Assembly (NCBI GenBank): GCA_017525805.1
Contig: JAFXSH010000123.1
Span: 1-26,551 of the forward strand
DNA: 26,551 bases
Direction of reading: 5' to 3'
DNA from: Clostridia bacterium
GTDB taxonomy: Bacteria > Bacillota_A > Clostridia > Christensenellales > Aristaeellaceae
Shown in pieces: positions 1 to 6,956 of the stretch; positions within the stretch are counted from its first letter, which is position 1, and each line of letters starts with the position of its first letter. The notes below the pieces were generated by a model, which searched no databases, was not told where the DNA came from, and worked only from the letters and a program-made list of their open reading frames with translations. The translations under genes were made by a program, and so were the position numbers.

Positions 1-197
1 ACACTGCAAAGAAATCCGACCATTTTTCCGCCTTCAAATGCTGCGACGCCGAAGCCATTTCCGGATAATTGCTTCAGTATTGGAATGCTTGATACTTCCG
101 GAAGCTCCTGTGTAAATGCTCTCTCATAATTATATACGTCAAGGGCAATTTCCGCTGCTTCCTCTGTATGTTTCGGTTCAAAGTCTCGAATGATCAT
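1..197 (-). CDS. GNAT-family N-acetyltransferase, N-terminal part only
   Basis: The ATG lies at 197 and the frame stays open to the window edge, giving 65 codons. The start MIIRDFEPKHTEEAAEIA followed by a later FGVAAFEGGKMVGFLCS strand fits the first strand and the central beta hairpin of GNAT acetyltransferases, which move an acetyl group from acetyl-CoA to an amine. The acetyl-CoA-binding loop would lie outside the window, so family assignment rests on the N-terminus only. It starts 12 bp after the stop of the metallophosphoesterase and could be read from the same transcript; a weak GGGA stretch precedes the ATG. Codon use is strikingly different from every neighbour: only about a third of third positions are G or C, so the gene was probably acquired from elsewhere. 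Confidence 0.6.
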   Translation of the reverse strand, partial: MIIRDFEPKHTEEAAEIALDVYNYERAFTQELPEVSSIPILKQLSGNGFGVAAFEGGKMVGFLCS

Positions 198-209
198 TTT
201 TTCCCTTTT

Positions 210-1244
210 TTACAGATCCGGATTTGCGCGCGCAAGAATGTCTTTCACGAACACCATATCAGTTTTGATATTCCAGGGATCGTCCTTGGAAATATCAAAG
301 ATCCGTCCGCCCCGCAGGCGTTCCCGGTCGTGGCCGGGGTCGTTGTCGCGGCAGCCGTAGCCCTCGTAGCCGATGCTGCCGTCAAAGCCCATGCGGATGC
401 CGCAGTAAATGCCGTCGAAGGTGTTGATATGGTCGTGGCCCGCGAACATGGCTTTCACGTCGCCCCGCTGGAAAGCGGCGGCGAAGATGCCGGAATTGAT
501 TTCCGAGGTGCTGAGGCGCTCGTTGTATTCGCCCCGGAGCTTGGTGCGGTGGGCGTTCAAAAGCATCCCGTGGAATTCGATGAGGGGGATATGGAACATC
601 ATGAGGGAGGGGATTTTATGGCCGCACAGCTTTTCCAGCTCCACCGAGGTGTTCCAGTACCACATCACCTGCTCGAAGCGGATCAAATCATAGTCCGAAT
701 AGGACACGATGGGGCTGGGCATCATCACGTCCCAGTACAGATCGCCGGGGTAGGAGAGGGGCACGGTCTGGGTTTTGAAATCCTGCTGGGAATCGATGCC
801 CCACACGCCGAAAACCGGTTCGTCGTTTTCATCCAAGACCGGCAGGAAATAGTTGCCGCACCCGGTCAGTTCTTCCGGCCCGGCCTTGGACACGCACCAG
901 GGATAGCTTTCATAAACGGCTTCCTGGTATTTTTTCGACACCTCCGGCGTCTGGTCGTGATTGCCGAACACGTGGGCCCAGGGGATGCGCCGCGTTTCCA
1001 TGGGTTCAACAAGCTGGGCCAGCAGCCTTTCAAACATTTCGGGGCTGGTAAAAGCGGACACGTTGTCGCCGTTCAGCAGCACCAGGTCCGGCCTGGTTCC
1101 GTCGATCAGGGTTTCCATGGCGCGGAGGGTGCGTTCCTCTTTATCGGGTTTCAGGTGGGCGTCGCTCATCATCAGGATGCGGTATCCGCCGTCCTTTCGG
1201 AAACGGAGGGGATGCTTGGTTTGAAAGCGATCGGGCAGGCGCAT
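210..1244 (-). CDS. Calcineurin-like metallophosphoesterase (Dcr2/PAP29-like)
   Basis: This 344-residue cytoplasmic protein carries the complete dinuclear-metal phosphoesterase motif set: SDAHLKP (D28, H30), LNGDN (D60), FGNHD (N95, H96), FHIP (H218) and AGHDH (H270, H272). The INSGIF...GDVKAMFAGHDH region and the FHIPL motif resemble the Dcr2/PAP29-type branch of purple acid phosphatase-like proteins. The substrate is unknown; phosphomonoesters or phosphodiesters are likely. I chose the ATG at 1244 because a GGAAAGGAAG ribosome site sits about 8 nt upstream; a longer frame reaches 1316 but lacks this signal. There is no signal peptide. It lies 92 bp behind the solute-binding protein gene on the same strand and is probably the end of the sugar-transport operon, so a role on an imported phosphorylated sugar is an inference. 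Confidence 0.85.
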   Translation of the reverse strand: MRLPDRFQTKHPLRFRKDGGYRILMMSDAHLKPDKEERTLRAMETLIDGTRPDLVLLNGDNVSAFTSPEMFERLLAQLVEPMETRRIPWAHVFGNHDQTPEVSKKYQEAVYESYPWCVSKAGPEELTGCGNYFLPVLDENDEPVFGVWGIDSQQDFKTQTVPLSYPGDLYWDVMMPSPIVSYSDYDLIRFEQVMWYWNTSVELEKLCGHKIPSLMMFHIPLIEFHGMLLNAHRTKLRGEYNERLSTSEINSGIFAAAFQRGDVKAMFAGHDHINTFDGIYCGIRMGFDGSIGYEGYGCRDNDPGHDRERLRGGRIFDISKDDPWNIKTDMVFVKDILARANPDL

Positions 1245-1336
1245 GGCTGTGCTTCCTTTCCGCCGGTTTCCCGGCTGCGCATACAGAAGGGGGCCGTCGC
1301 GCAGGCGGCCCCACAAATTACAGGATTACAGTTTGA

Positions 1337-2923
1337 TTAGCGGGAGTGATACCATTCGTTGGCTTCTTCGGTGATCTTGGCGCCGCCCATATCGTTCCAC
1401 TGCTTCACGAAGTCGTCGAAAGCTTCCACGGGCTTTTCGCCGGTGATGATCTGCACGTAGGTCATCTTGCGCAGGGTGTCCAGGCTCTCCCAATACTGGG
1501 GCTGGGAGGCGGTGGTGATGGGCAGCATGGTGTTGGAGTAGCCGCCGGTGCGGAACTGCGGCAGGCTCTTGCCCCAGTTCCACTGGGCGGGCTTCACTTC
1601 CATGGCGAAGTAGGGGTTCTGCAGGGTGTTGAACATGTTGGTGTGGCTGCCTTCGTCAGCGCGTTCATGGCCTTCCTTGGCGATGTAGCCCAGCAGTTCG
1701 TCATAGTCGTACTGGTCGGTTTCCAGATCCCACAGCCAGATCTTCAGCCAGGTATCGAAATCGGAGCCGATGGTGTTGATGATTTCCAGGATGCGGGCGA
1801 CCTTGGCGGGCTGATCGGCCAGCTTGTAGCTGAACACGATGGCTTCGTCGGTGGTCAGGCCCCAGCTTTCGCCGCCCTGCTTGCCGTCCGGGCCGGTGGG
1901 GTTGTAACCGATGACCATCTTGTCATAGCCCACGGTGGCGGCGAAGGTACGCATGGTGCGGCCATACTGGAAGTTGCCGCCCTCGCCGGTTTCCTCGTTC
2001 TTGGGGCCGTCGAAGTCGGGGGCCAGGTGATAGTAAGCGCCGGAGGAGGAGAAGCCGATCTGGCCATTTTCAAAGGGAACGGACAGGGCCCAGTAACCGC
2101 CCTGGTTTTCACCGGTGATGAATTCGGGGTCGATCAAGCCGTCTTTGTACCACTTGGCCAGCAGGGTCAGGGCGTCCTTCATGCCGGGATAGACGCCGCC
2201 GTACACCAGATTGCCTTCACCGTCGTCCACCCAGCGGTCCGGCAGCGCGCCGAAAGCGCCGAAGATGGGGTTCATACCGGTCAGGCTCAGGGCGTAGGTG
2301 TCCTTCACGCCGTTGCCGTCGGGGTCTTCATTGGCGAACTTGTAGAACACTTCTTCGCATTCTTCCAACGTCATGGGCACTTTGCCGTCGGTGTAGCCGA
2401 ACTTGGCCAGCCAGTCAGAACGCCAGAAGGGCGCGTAGTTGAAGTAACCGTCGCCGTTGACGCGGGGCAGGCCGTAGTTCTTGCCGTTGAAGGATACGTT
2501 GCTGAAGCAGCCGGGATCATATTCGATCAGCCAGGCATAGCTTTCCGGCATGCACTGCTGGATCACTTCCAGGGGCAGTTCCATGGCCACGCCCTGCTTG
2601 ATCCACTTGGAGAACTGCTGAGCGTTCTGCAGCATGAACACATCGGGAACTTCGCCGCCGGCGATACGCGCGGTGAGCAGTTCGTCGTAGTTTTCACGTT
2701 CCAGGAACCAAACGTCCAGATCCACGTTGAACTTTTCTTCCAGCCAGGCCACAATGGTGTCGCCTTCGGCGATGGCGTCGGTGTCATGGCCGGCCAGCCA
2801 GGCGATGGTGATCTTTTCGCTGGGGTCGGACACGTATTTGCTCAGATCCACGTCGGCCAGCGCGCCCGCGGCGCAGCTGAGGCAAAGGATCAGAGCCAGG
2901 AACAGGGCAATACCTTTTTTCAT
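1337..2923 (-). CDS. Extracellular solute-binding protein of an LplA-type sugar ABC transporter
   Basis: This 528-residue secreted protein captures a sugar or oligosaccharide outside the cell and delivers it to the two permeases encoded upstream. Residues 1-23 form a Sec signal: MKKG, a hydrophobic core, then GALA before D24, so signal peptidase I cleavage after A23 is plausible. Two Cys (C14, C17) lie inside the core, but neither sits in a good lipobox, so lipid anchoring is uncertain. The body has the features of family 1 solute-binding proteins of the LplA/YtcQ group: ITIAWLAGHDTD, then EEKFNVDLDVWFL, then VPDVFMLQ, and an aromatic-rich C-terminal half. The ribosome site AAAGGAGG is 7 nt from the ATG. 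The gene follows both permeases and is separated from them by an inverted repeat with a possible promoter of its own. Confidence 0.92.
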   Translation of the reverse strand: MKKGIALFLALILCLSCAAGALADVDLSKYVSDPSEKITIAWLAGHDTDAIAEGDTIVAWLEEKFNVDLDVWFLERENYDELLTARIAGGEVPDVFMLQNAQQFSKWIKQGVAMELPLEVIQQCMPESYAWLIEYDPGCFSNVSFNGKNYGLPRVNGDGYFNYAPFWRSDWLAKFGYTDGKVPMTLEECEEVFYKFANEDPDGNGVKDTYALSLTGMNPIFGAFGALPDRWVDDGEGNLVYGGVYPGMKDALTLLAKWYKDGLIDPEFITGENQGGYWALSVPFENGQIGFSSSGAYYHLAPDFDGPKNEETGEGGNFQYGRTMRTFAATVGYDKMVIGYNPTGPDGKQGGESWGLTTDEAIVFSYKLADQPAKVARILEIINTIGSDFDTWLKIWLWDLETDQYDYDELLGYIAKEGHERADEGSHTNMFNTLQNPYFAMEVKPAQWNWGKSLPQFRTGGYSNTMLPITTASQPQYWESLDTLRKMTYVQIITGEKPVEAFDDFVKQWNDMGGAKITEEANEWYHSR

Positions 2924-2946
2924 GGGGATACCTCCTTTTATTTTCT

Positions 2947-2966
2947 ATCAGAGACCGCGCTCTGAT
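2947..2966 (-). promoter_or_regulatory. Small hairpin in the solute-binding protein leader
   Basis: ATCAGAG and CTCTGAT form a 7-bp stem with a 6-nt loop, 24 nt upstream of the solute-binding protein ATG. No T run follows, so a terminator is unlikely. It may stabilise the 5' end of the message. Confidence 0.3.
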
Positions 2967-2981
2967 TAGGGACGGTGAAGA

Positions 2982-3071
2982 GCGTTTGGAGTGAGGAGTT
3001 TTATTTTTGTGAAATACATTGCTTTCATCGTAAATTGATGAAAACCATTATATAACTCCACACTCCACGCT
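2982..3071. repeat. 90-bp inverted-repeat element between permease and binding-protein genes
   Basis: GGAGTGAGGAGTT at 2988-3000 is mirrored by AACTCCACACTCC at 3054-3066, with 12 of 13 positions complementary. The arms extend outwards through GCGT (2982-2985, in GAGCGTTT) and ACGC (3067-3069 with its flank), with a 2-nt bulge. The interior is AT-rich, about 53 bp. In RNA this would be one long stem-loop between the permease and binding-protein messages. Such elements often set different levels for transporter subunits; a small mobile inverted-repeat element is the other possibility. Confidence 0.5.
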
Positions 3072-3076
3072 TTAAA
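3047..3076 (-). promoter_or_regulatory. Possible internal promoter for the solute-binding protein gene
   Basis: On the minus strand a perfect TATAAT (3052-3047) lies 18 nt after TTTAAA (3076-3071), which matches 4 of 6 positions of the -35 consensus. Transcription would start near 3040 and give the binding protein more message than the permeases. The -10 box lies inside the inverted repeat. Confidence 0.4.
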
Positions 3077-3081
3077 AAGCT

Positions 3082-4002
3082 TTACCCCTTGAGCGAGCCA
3101 ATGAGCACGCCCTTGACGAAATACTTCTGAATGAAGGGATACACGCAGACGATGGGGATAGTGGCCAGCATGATGGAGGCGGCGCGCAGGGTGACGATAT
3201 CGGTATCGGTGGTGTTGGTCACGGCTTCGCTGGCGGCGGTCATTTCCTTGGAATCCGTCAGGATGATGCGGCGCAGCACCACTTGCAGCACGAATTTCTT
3301 GGGATCGGTGATATACAGCAGGCAGTTGAAATAGGCGTTCCAGTTGCTCACGATCACCCACAGGCTGATGGTGGCAAGGATGGGCACGCTCAGCGGCAGC
3401 ATGATCCGCCACAGTACCTGCCAGCTGTTGGCGCCGTCGATGGTGGCGGCTTCCTCCAAGTCACTGGGCAGGGTCATGAAATAGTTCCGGGCGATGATCA
3501 CGTGGGAGGTGCTGATGCAGTGGGGCAGCAAAATGGCGAAAAAGCTGTTGCGCAGATGCAGCGTGTTGTTGACCAGCAGATAGGTGGGGATCATGCCGCC
3601 GGATACGAACATGGTGATCAGGATGATGGTGGTGAACAGGCCGCGCAGGGGCAGGTCCTTTTTGCTCAGGGGATAGGCCGACAGCACCACGCCGGTGATG
3701 GACAGGGCCCAGCCCAGGGCGCACACGATCAGGGTGTTTTTATAGCCGCTCCAAAGGAAATTGGCGCTGAGCATATGGCGGTAGGCGTCGGTGGAAAATT
3801 CCCGGGGCCACAGCCGGAAGCCCGCGGCGGAGGCGTAATCGGGCGAGGTAAAGGAATTGACCAGCACGTGCCAGTAGGGATAAACGAAGGTGATGCTGAG
3901 CAAGGCAAAGAAAATGATCAGGAACGCCTGGAAAAAAGGTTCGCCCTTGCTTTCATAAATGTGCTTTTTGTGCTTCGGGCGCGGCGCGGGTATACTGCTC
4001 AT
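3082..4002 (-). CDS. ABC transporter permease, LplC/YtcP type (carbohydrate uptake)
   Basis: This 306-residue inner-membrane protein forms the transport channel with the partner permease encoded just upstream. It has about six membrane segments, starting with a segment at FLIIFFALLSITFVYPY. The cytoplasmic loop contains the EAA signature that docks the ATPase: EEAATIDGA, then W..MLPLS. I chose the ATG at 4002 because AAGGGGGGAG sits 5 nt upstream; a longer frame from 4029 would overlap the previous gene. The gap to that gene is 13 bp, so the two are co-transcribed. No ATPase gene is in the window, which is usual for this family: a shared MsmX-type ATPase encoded elsewhere normally serves such transporters. 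Confidence 0.92.
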   Translation of the reverse strand: MSSIPAPRPKHKKHIYESKGEPFFQAFLIIFFALLSITFVYPYWHVLVNSFTSPDYASAAGFRLWPREFSTDAYRHMLSANFLWSGYKNTLIVCALGWALSITGVVLSAYPLSKKDLPLRGLFTTIILITMFVSGGMIPTYLLVNNTLHLRNSFFAILLPHCISTSHVIIARNYFMTLPSDLEEAATIDGANSWQVLWRIMLPLSVPILATISLWVIVSNWNAYFNCLLYITDPKKFVLQVVLRRIILTDSKEMTAASEAVTNTTDTDIVTLRAASIMLATIPIVCVYPFIQKYFVKGVLIGSLKG

Positions 4003-4015
4003 TTCGTCTCCCCCC

Positions 4016-4963
4016 TTACCACAAACCATATTCGTTGATGCGCTTGGAGAAGTAATTGGCGCTGAGCACCAGCACCAGGGAAATCAGGTTGCGGAACAGT
4101 TCCACTGCCGTGGCGTAGCCGTAATCCAGGTTCTTCACGCCCTGGCGGTAGATGAACGTGCCCAGCACGTCGCCAACGCCCAGCACGGCGTCATTGAGCA
4201 GGTTGAAGATCTGGTCGAAGTCGTCTTCCACCAGGCTGCCCATGGACAGGATCAGCATGATCGTTACCACCGGGGTGATGCCGGGCAGGGTCACATGCCA
4301 GATGCGGGCCCACCGGCCGCAGCCGTCCACCCGCGCCGCGTCGTACAGTTCCTCATTCACGCCGCCCAGCGCGGCCAGGTACACGATGGAACCCCAGCCC
4401 ACGCCCTTCCAGATGCCGGTCACCACCAGGGTGCCCTGGAAGTACTTGGGATCGCCCAGGAAATAGATGCTTTCCATGCCCATGGATTTGAGCAGGGTGT
4501 TGATGGGGCCCCGGGTGGGGGACAGGATCACCATGAAAATACCCGTCAGGATGACCCAGGAAATGAAATGGGGCAGATAGCTTAGGGACTGCACCACCCG
4601 CTTGTATTTCTGGGCCCGCAGCTCGTTGAGCATCAAGGCCAGGATAATGGGCGCAGGGAAGCCGAACACGAATTTCAGGGCGGCGATGGTGATGGTGTTC
4701 CTGAATACGTTCCAGAAATTATAGCTGTTGAACAGCCGTTCAAAGTTCTGAAAACCGATCCACGGGCTGCCCGTGATGCCTTTGAGCAGCTGAAATTCCT
4801 TGAACGCCAGCGTGACGCCGTACAGAGGGCCGTATTTGAACAGCAGATACCAGCAGATCACCGGCAGGATCATGATCAAATGCAGCTTATGCTTCCTGAC
4901 CCGGCGCAGGAAGGAACGCCGTTTTTTCAATCGGGCCGTTTCCTGCAAAGCCGTCACGGCCAT
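4016..4963 (-). CDS. ABC transporter permease, LplB/YteP type (carbohydrate uptake)
   Basis: This 315-residue membrane protein is the first gene of the transporter operon. A basic N-terminus (KKRRSFLRRVRKHK) precedes about six membrane segments. The family-typical FKYGPLYGVTLAFKEF and the EAA loop ELYDAARVDGCG followed by HVTLPG are present. Together with the LplC-type partner it should form the heterodimeric channel for an oligosaccharide. The start has an odd feature: the AAGGAGG ribosome site lies only 2 nt before the ATG at 4963, whereas GTG at 4957 (third codon) would have an ideal 8-nt spacing. The true start may therefore be the GTG, giving a protein two residues shorter. Confidence 0.92.
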   Translation of the reverse strand: MAVTALQETARLKKRRSFLRRVRKHKLHLIMILPVICWYLLFKYGPLYGVTLAFKEFQLLKGITGSPWIGFQNFERLFNSYNFWNVFRNTITIAALKFVFGFPAPIILALMLNELRAQKYKRVVQSLSYLPHFISWVILTGIFMVILSPTRGPINTLLKSMGMESIYFLGDPKYFQGTLVVTGIWKGVGWGSIVYLAALGGVNEELYDAARVDGCGRWARIWHVTLPGITPVVTIMLILSMGSLVEDDFDQIFNLLNDAVLGVGDVLGTFIYRQGVKNLDYGYATAVELFRNLISLVLVLSANYFSKRINEYGLW

Positions 4964-5012
4964 CGCCTCCTTTCCCCAGGACCATTTTTCATTTACGGTT
5001 TTTTACAGTGCC

Positions 5013-5041
5013 AGCATACCAAAGGCGGCGGAAAAACGCAA
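5013..5041 (-). promoter_or_regulatory. Candidate promoter of the sugar ABC transporter operon
   Basis: On the minus strand TTGCGT (5041-5036), a 17-nt spacer and TATGCT (5018-5013) form a weak sigma-A promoter, with transcription starting near 5006 and a leader of about 43 nt. The weak boxes and the repeats just upstream suggest activator dependence. Confidence 0.45.
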
Positions 5042-5045
5042 GGCA

Positions 5046-5060
5046 AAACATCTGATGTTT
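5046..5060. promoter_or_regulatory. 15-bp palindromic operator candidate
   Basis: AAACATCTGATGTTT is a perfect 7-1-7 palindrome placed 4 bp upstream of the -35 box of the transporter promoter. Its position fits a dimeric regulator acting on the minus-strand promoter. No regulator gene is in the window. Confidence 0.45.
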
Positions 5061-5062
5061 GC

Positions 5063-5109
5063 ACCAATTTTATGATTTTTTGTCTAAAATCGTACCAATT
5101 TATACATTT
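5063..5109. promoter_or_regulatory. Paired direct repeats, probable activator site
   Basis: ACCAATTT occurs at 5063-5070 and again at 5094-5101, and each copy is followed four bases later by ATTTTTT. The period is 31 bp, close to three helical turns. Relative to the minus-strand promoter they lie at about -57 to -103. Same-orientation, helically phased repeats are typical of AraC-family activators, which commonly control LplABC-type operons. That link is an inference. Confidence 0.4.
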
Positions 5110-5157
5110 TTTCAGGGTTCGTTTTTATGATTTCCGCACCATTTTCCTGATATCGCC

Positions 5158-5186
5158 TTTACAGGAACGGGGGAATACTGTATGAT
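5158..5186 (+). promoter_or_regulatory. Sigma-A promoter of the GH127-like gene
   Basis: TTTACA at 5158-5163 and TATGAT at 5181-5186 are separated by exactly 17 nt. Transcription should start near 5193, leaving a leader of about 52 nt that contains the palindrome AGAACGTTCT at 5210-5219. Confidence 0.65.
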
Positions 5187-5244
5187 GATAGCTGAAAAAA
5201 GAAGGAAATAGAACGTTCTCCCCGGAGAAAGGCGGTAAGGCTCC

Positions 5245-6942
5245 ATGGCGAAATATCAGCGTTTTGATCCCCGCCGCATGGCGGAACTGGCCCATCATTA
5301 CCTCACCAGCATGGTGGACGAAAAAAACGGGTATCTGCCCTATTGGCTGATCCTGCCCAACCAGAAGCCGGCGGAGGCCGCCCACTGCCGGGTGGACGAC
5401 GCGGAATTGGTGGGTTCCTGGTACGAGGGGCTGGACAGCGCCATGCAGGTGCTGGAAACGGAGGAAGGCAAGGAGGTGCTTTCCGGTTTTGAAGCGTTCC
5501 TGCGCAGCAGCTGGGGTCCCATGGGCCTTCGGTATCACAATCCCTACCCCTGGACCCACACCATGCATGCTTCCTTCCATGAAATGGGTTACATCCTGCC
5601 CGCCCTGAACCGCATCCTGCGGAAAAAACCAGGCGACAAGGAAATGGAAGAAAGGATCACCGGCCTCATTCACGGCATGCGGTCCCTGGTGATCCAGCGC
5701 AAGGTGCGCACCTTCTGGTCCGGCGATTCCCCCGAGGAAAAGCCCATTTATGAATTTCCCAACGACGTGTATCTGCTGGAGGGCGGATTTGACCTGAGCC
5801 GCCACACGGGCCGGGGAGAGCAGCCCATCCGCAACGGGGTGGTGATCCCCGCGCTCATGACCCGCGCCATCGAATGGGGGGACGAAGCGGCCCTGGACCT
5901 GGCGGCGGGCCTGGCAAATCAGCTGCTGGGGCCCTCCCGTTACTTCAATTTTCAATACGCTTTCTTCGGCCACGTTCATTCCGCCGTCTGGATCGCCAGC
6001 GGCCTGGCCGATCTGACCGACGCTACCGGCGATCCCGAATACCTGAAAGCGGCCAAGGGCATTTATGATTACGTGCGCTCCCTGTCCTCCTCCTTTGGCT
6101 GGGTGCCGGAATACGCGCAGTGGCACCCCATGCGGGAGGAGCACTGCGAAACCTGCGGCATAAAGGATATGCTGGTCATGGCGGACCGGCTCACGCGCCA
6201 CGGTTTCTCGGAATACTGGCAGGACATCCTGCTGTTCTCCCGCAATCAATTGGTAGAAAACCAGATCACCAGCGCTTCCTATGTGGTGGTGGATAACAGC
6301 AGGCCCGATACGGAAAGCACCACGTGGCACGATATGGACAAGCGCATGATCGGCGGCTTCACCGGCGGGTCCCTGCCCAACAGCATTTCCCTGTCCAAGT
6401 TCCGCTCCATCGCGGGCTGCTGCGCGGGCACCGCGCCCATGGCCATTCAATTGGTATGGGACCGGGCCGTCACGGAAGAAAACGGCTGCACGGCGGTCAA
6501 TATCCCCCTGGACCGGGAAACCGGCGCATGGAAGCTGGAAAGCGATTACCCGGACAAAGGCGAAATCCGCCTGACATTAAAAAAGGGCGGCCAGGCCGCT
6601 TTCCGCCGCTATCCCTTCATGGGACAAAAGATCGAATGCACGGTCAACGGCCAGCACGTTCCCTTCCGGGAGGAAAACGGCTCGATCATCCCCCCGCCCC
6701 TGGCCCCCGGCGACACCGCCGCCCTGCGCCATTCCCTGCGCACCGTCAGGAAAAAGGAAATCGCCGCCGGGCAGGAGTACACGGTATTCTGGCGCGGCCC
6801 CGACGTGGTGGACATCACCCCCCACGGGGAACACCTGCGGCTGTACCAGCGGGACCTGCGCAAAGAAAAGGTGCTGCCCCGGCCCGAGGACGTCACTTAC
6901 ACCGGCGCGGCCAATTACGGGCCGACACAGCAGAAACGATAA
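5245..6942 (+). CDS. GH127-like glycoside hydrolase (beta-L-arabinofuranosidase-type fold)
   Basis: This 565-residue protein lacks a signal peptide and should act in the cytoplasm on an imported sugar chain. The middle part is rich in paired helices, as in an (alpha/alpha)6 barrel, for example HVHSAVWIASGLADLTDATG at about 243-262. The key evidence is the pair HCETC (E302, C304) and GCC (C392, C393). In the GH127 enzyme HypBA1, Glu338, Cys340, Cys417 and Cys418 hold a zinc ion, and a cysteine is the nucleophile. The same four residues are present here at similar spacing. The C-terminal 150 residues look like a beta-sandwich. Overall identity to classical members cannot be judged, and the protein is about 90 residues shorter than HypBA1. 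Other retaining furanosidase families with the same metal site (such as GH146) remain possible. The ribosome site is a weak AAAGGCGG. Confidence 0.78.
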   Translation: MAKYQRFDPRRMAELAHHYLTSMVDEKNGYLPYWLILPNQKPAEAAHCRVDDAELVGSWYEGLDSAMQVLETEEGKEVLSGFEAFLRSSWGPMGLRYHNPYPWTHTMHASFHEMGYILPALNRILRKKPGDKEMEERITGLIHGMRSLVIQRKVRTFWSGDSPEEKPIYEFPNDVYLLEGGFDLSRHTGRGEQPIRNGVVIPALMTRAIEWGDEAALDLAAGLANQLLGPSRYFNFQYAFFGHVHSAVWIASGLADLTDATGDPEYLKAAKGIYDYVRSLSSSFGWVPEYAQWHPMREEHCETCGIKDMLVMADRLTRHGFSEYWQDILLFSRNQLVENQITSASYVVVDNSRPDTESTTWHDMDKRMIGGFTGGSLPNSISLSKFRSIAGCCAGTAPMAIQLVWDRAVTEENGCTAVNIPLDRETGAWKLESDYPDKGEIRLTLKKGGQAAFRRYPFMGQKIECTVNGQHVPFREENGSIIPPPLAPGDTAALRHSLRTVRKKEIAAGQEYTVFWRGPDVVDITPHGEHLRLYQRDLRKEKVLPRPEDVTYTGAANYGPTQQKR

Positions 6943-6956
6943 AAGGAGGCATTATC

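Noticed and set aside
1346..2965. 539-codon plus-strand open frame opposite the solute-binding protein gene
   Set aside because: It is the antisense of a clear gene, rich in Gly, Val, His and Gln as GC-rich shadows are, has no ribosome site and no recognisable domain.
6324..6956. Upstream extension of the PHP protein overlapping the glycosidase gene
   Set aside because: The Arg/Gly/Pro-rich extension is a frame shadow of the glycosidase; ATG 6957 has an excellent ribosome site and starts just before the PHP motif.
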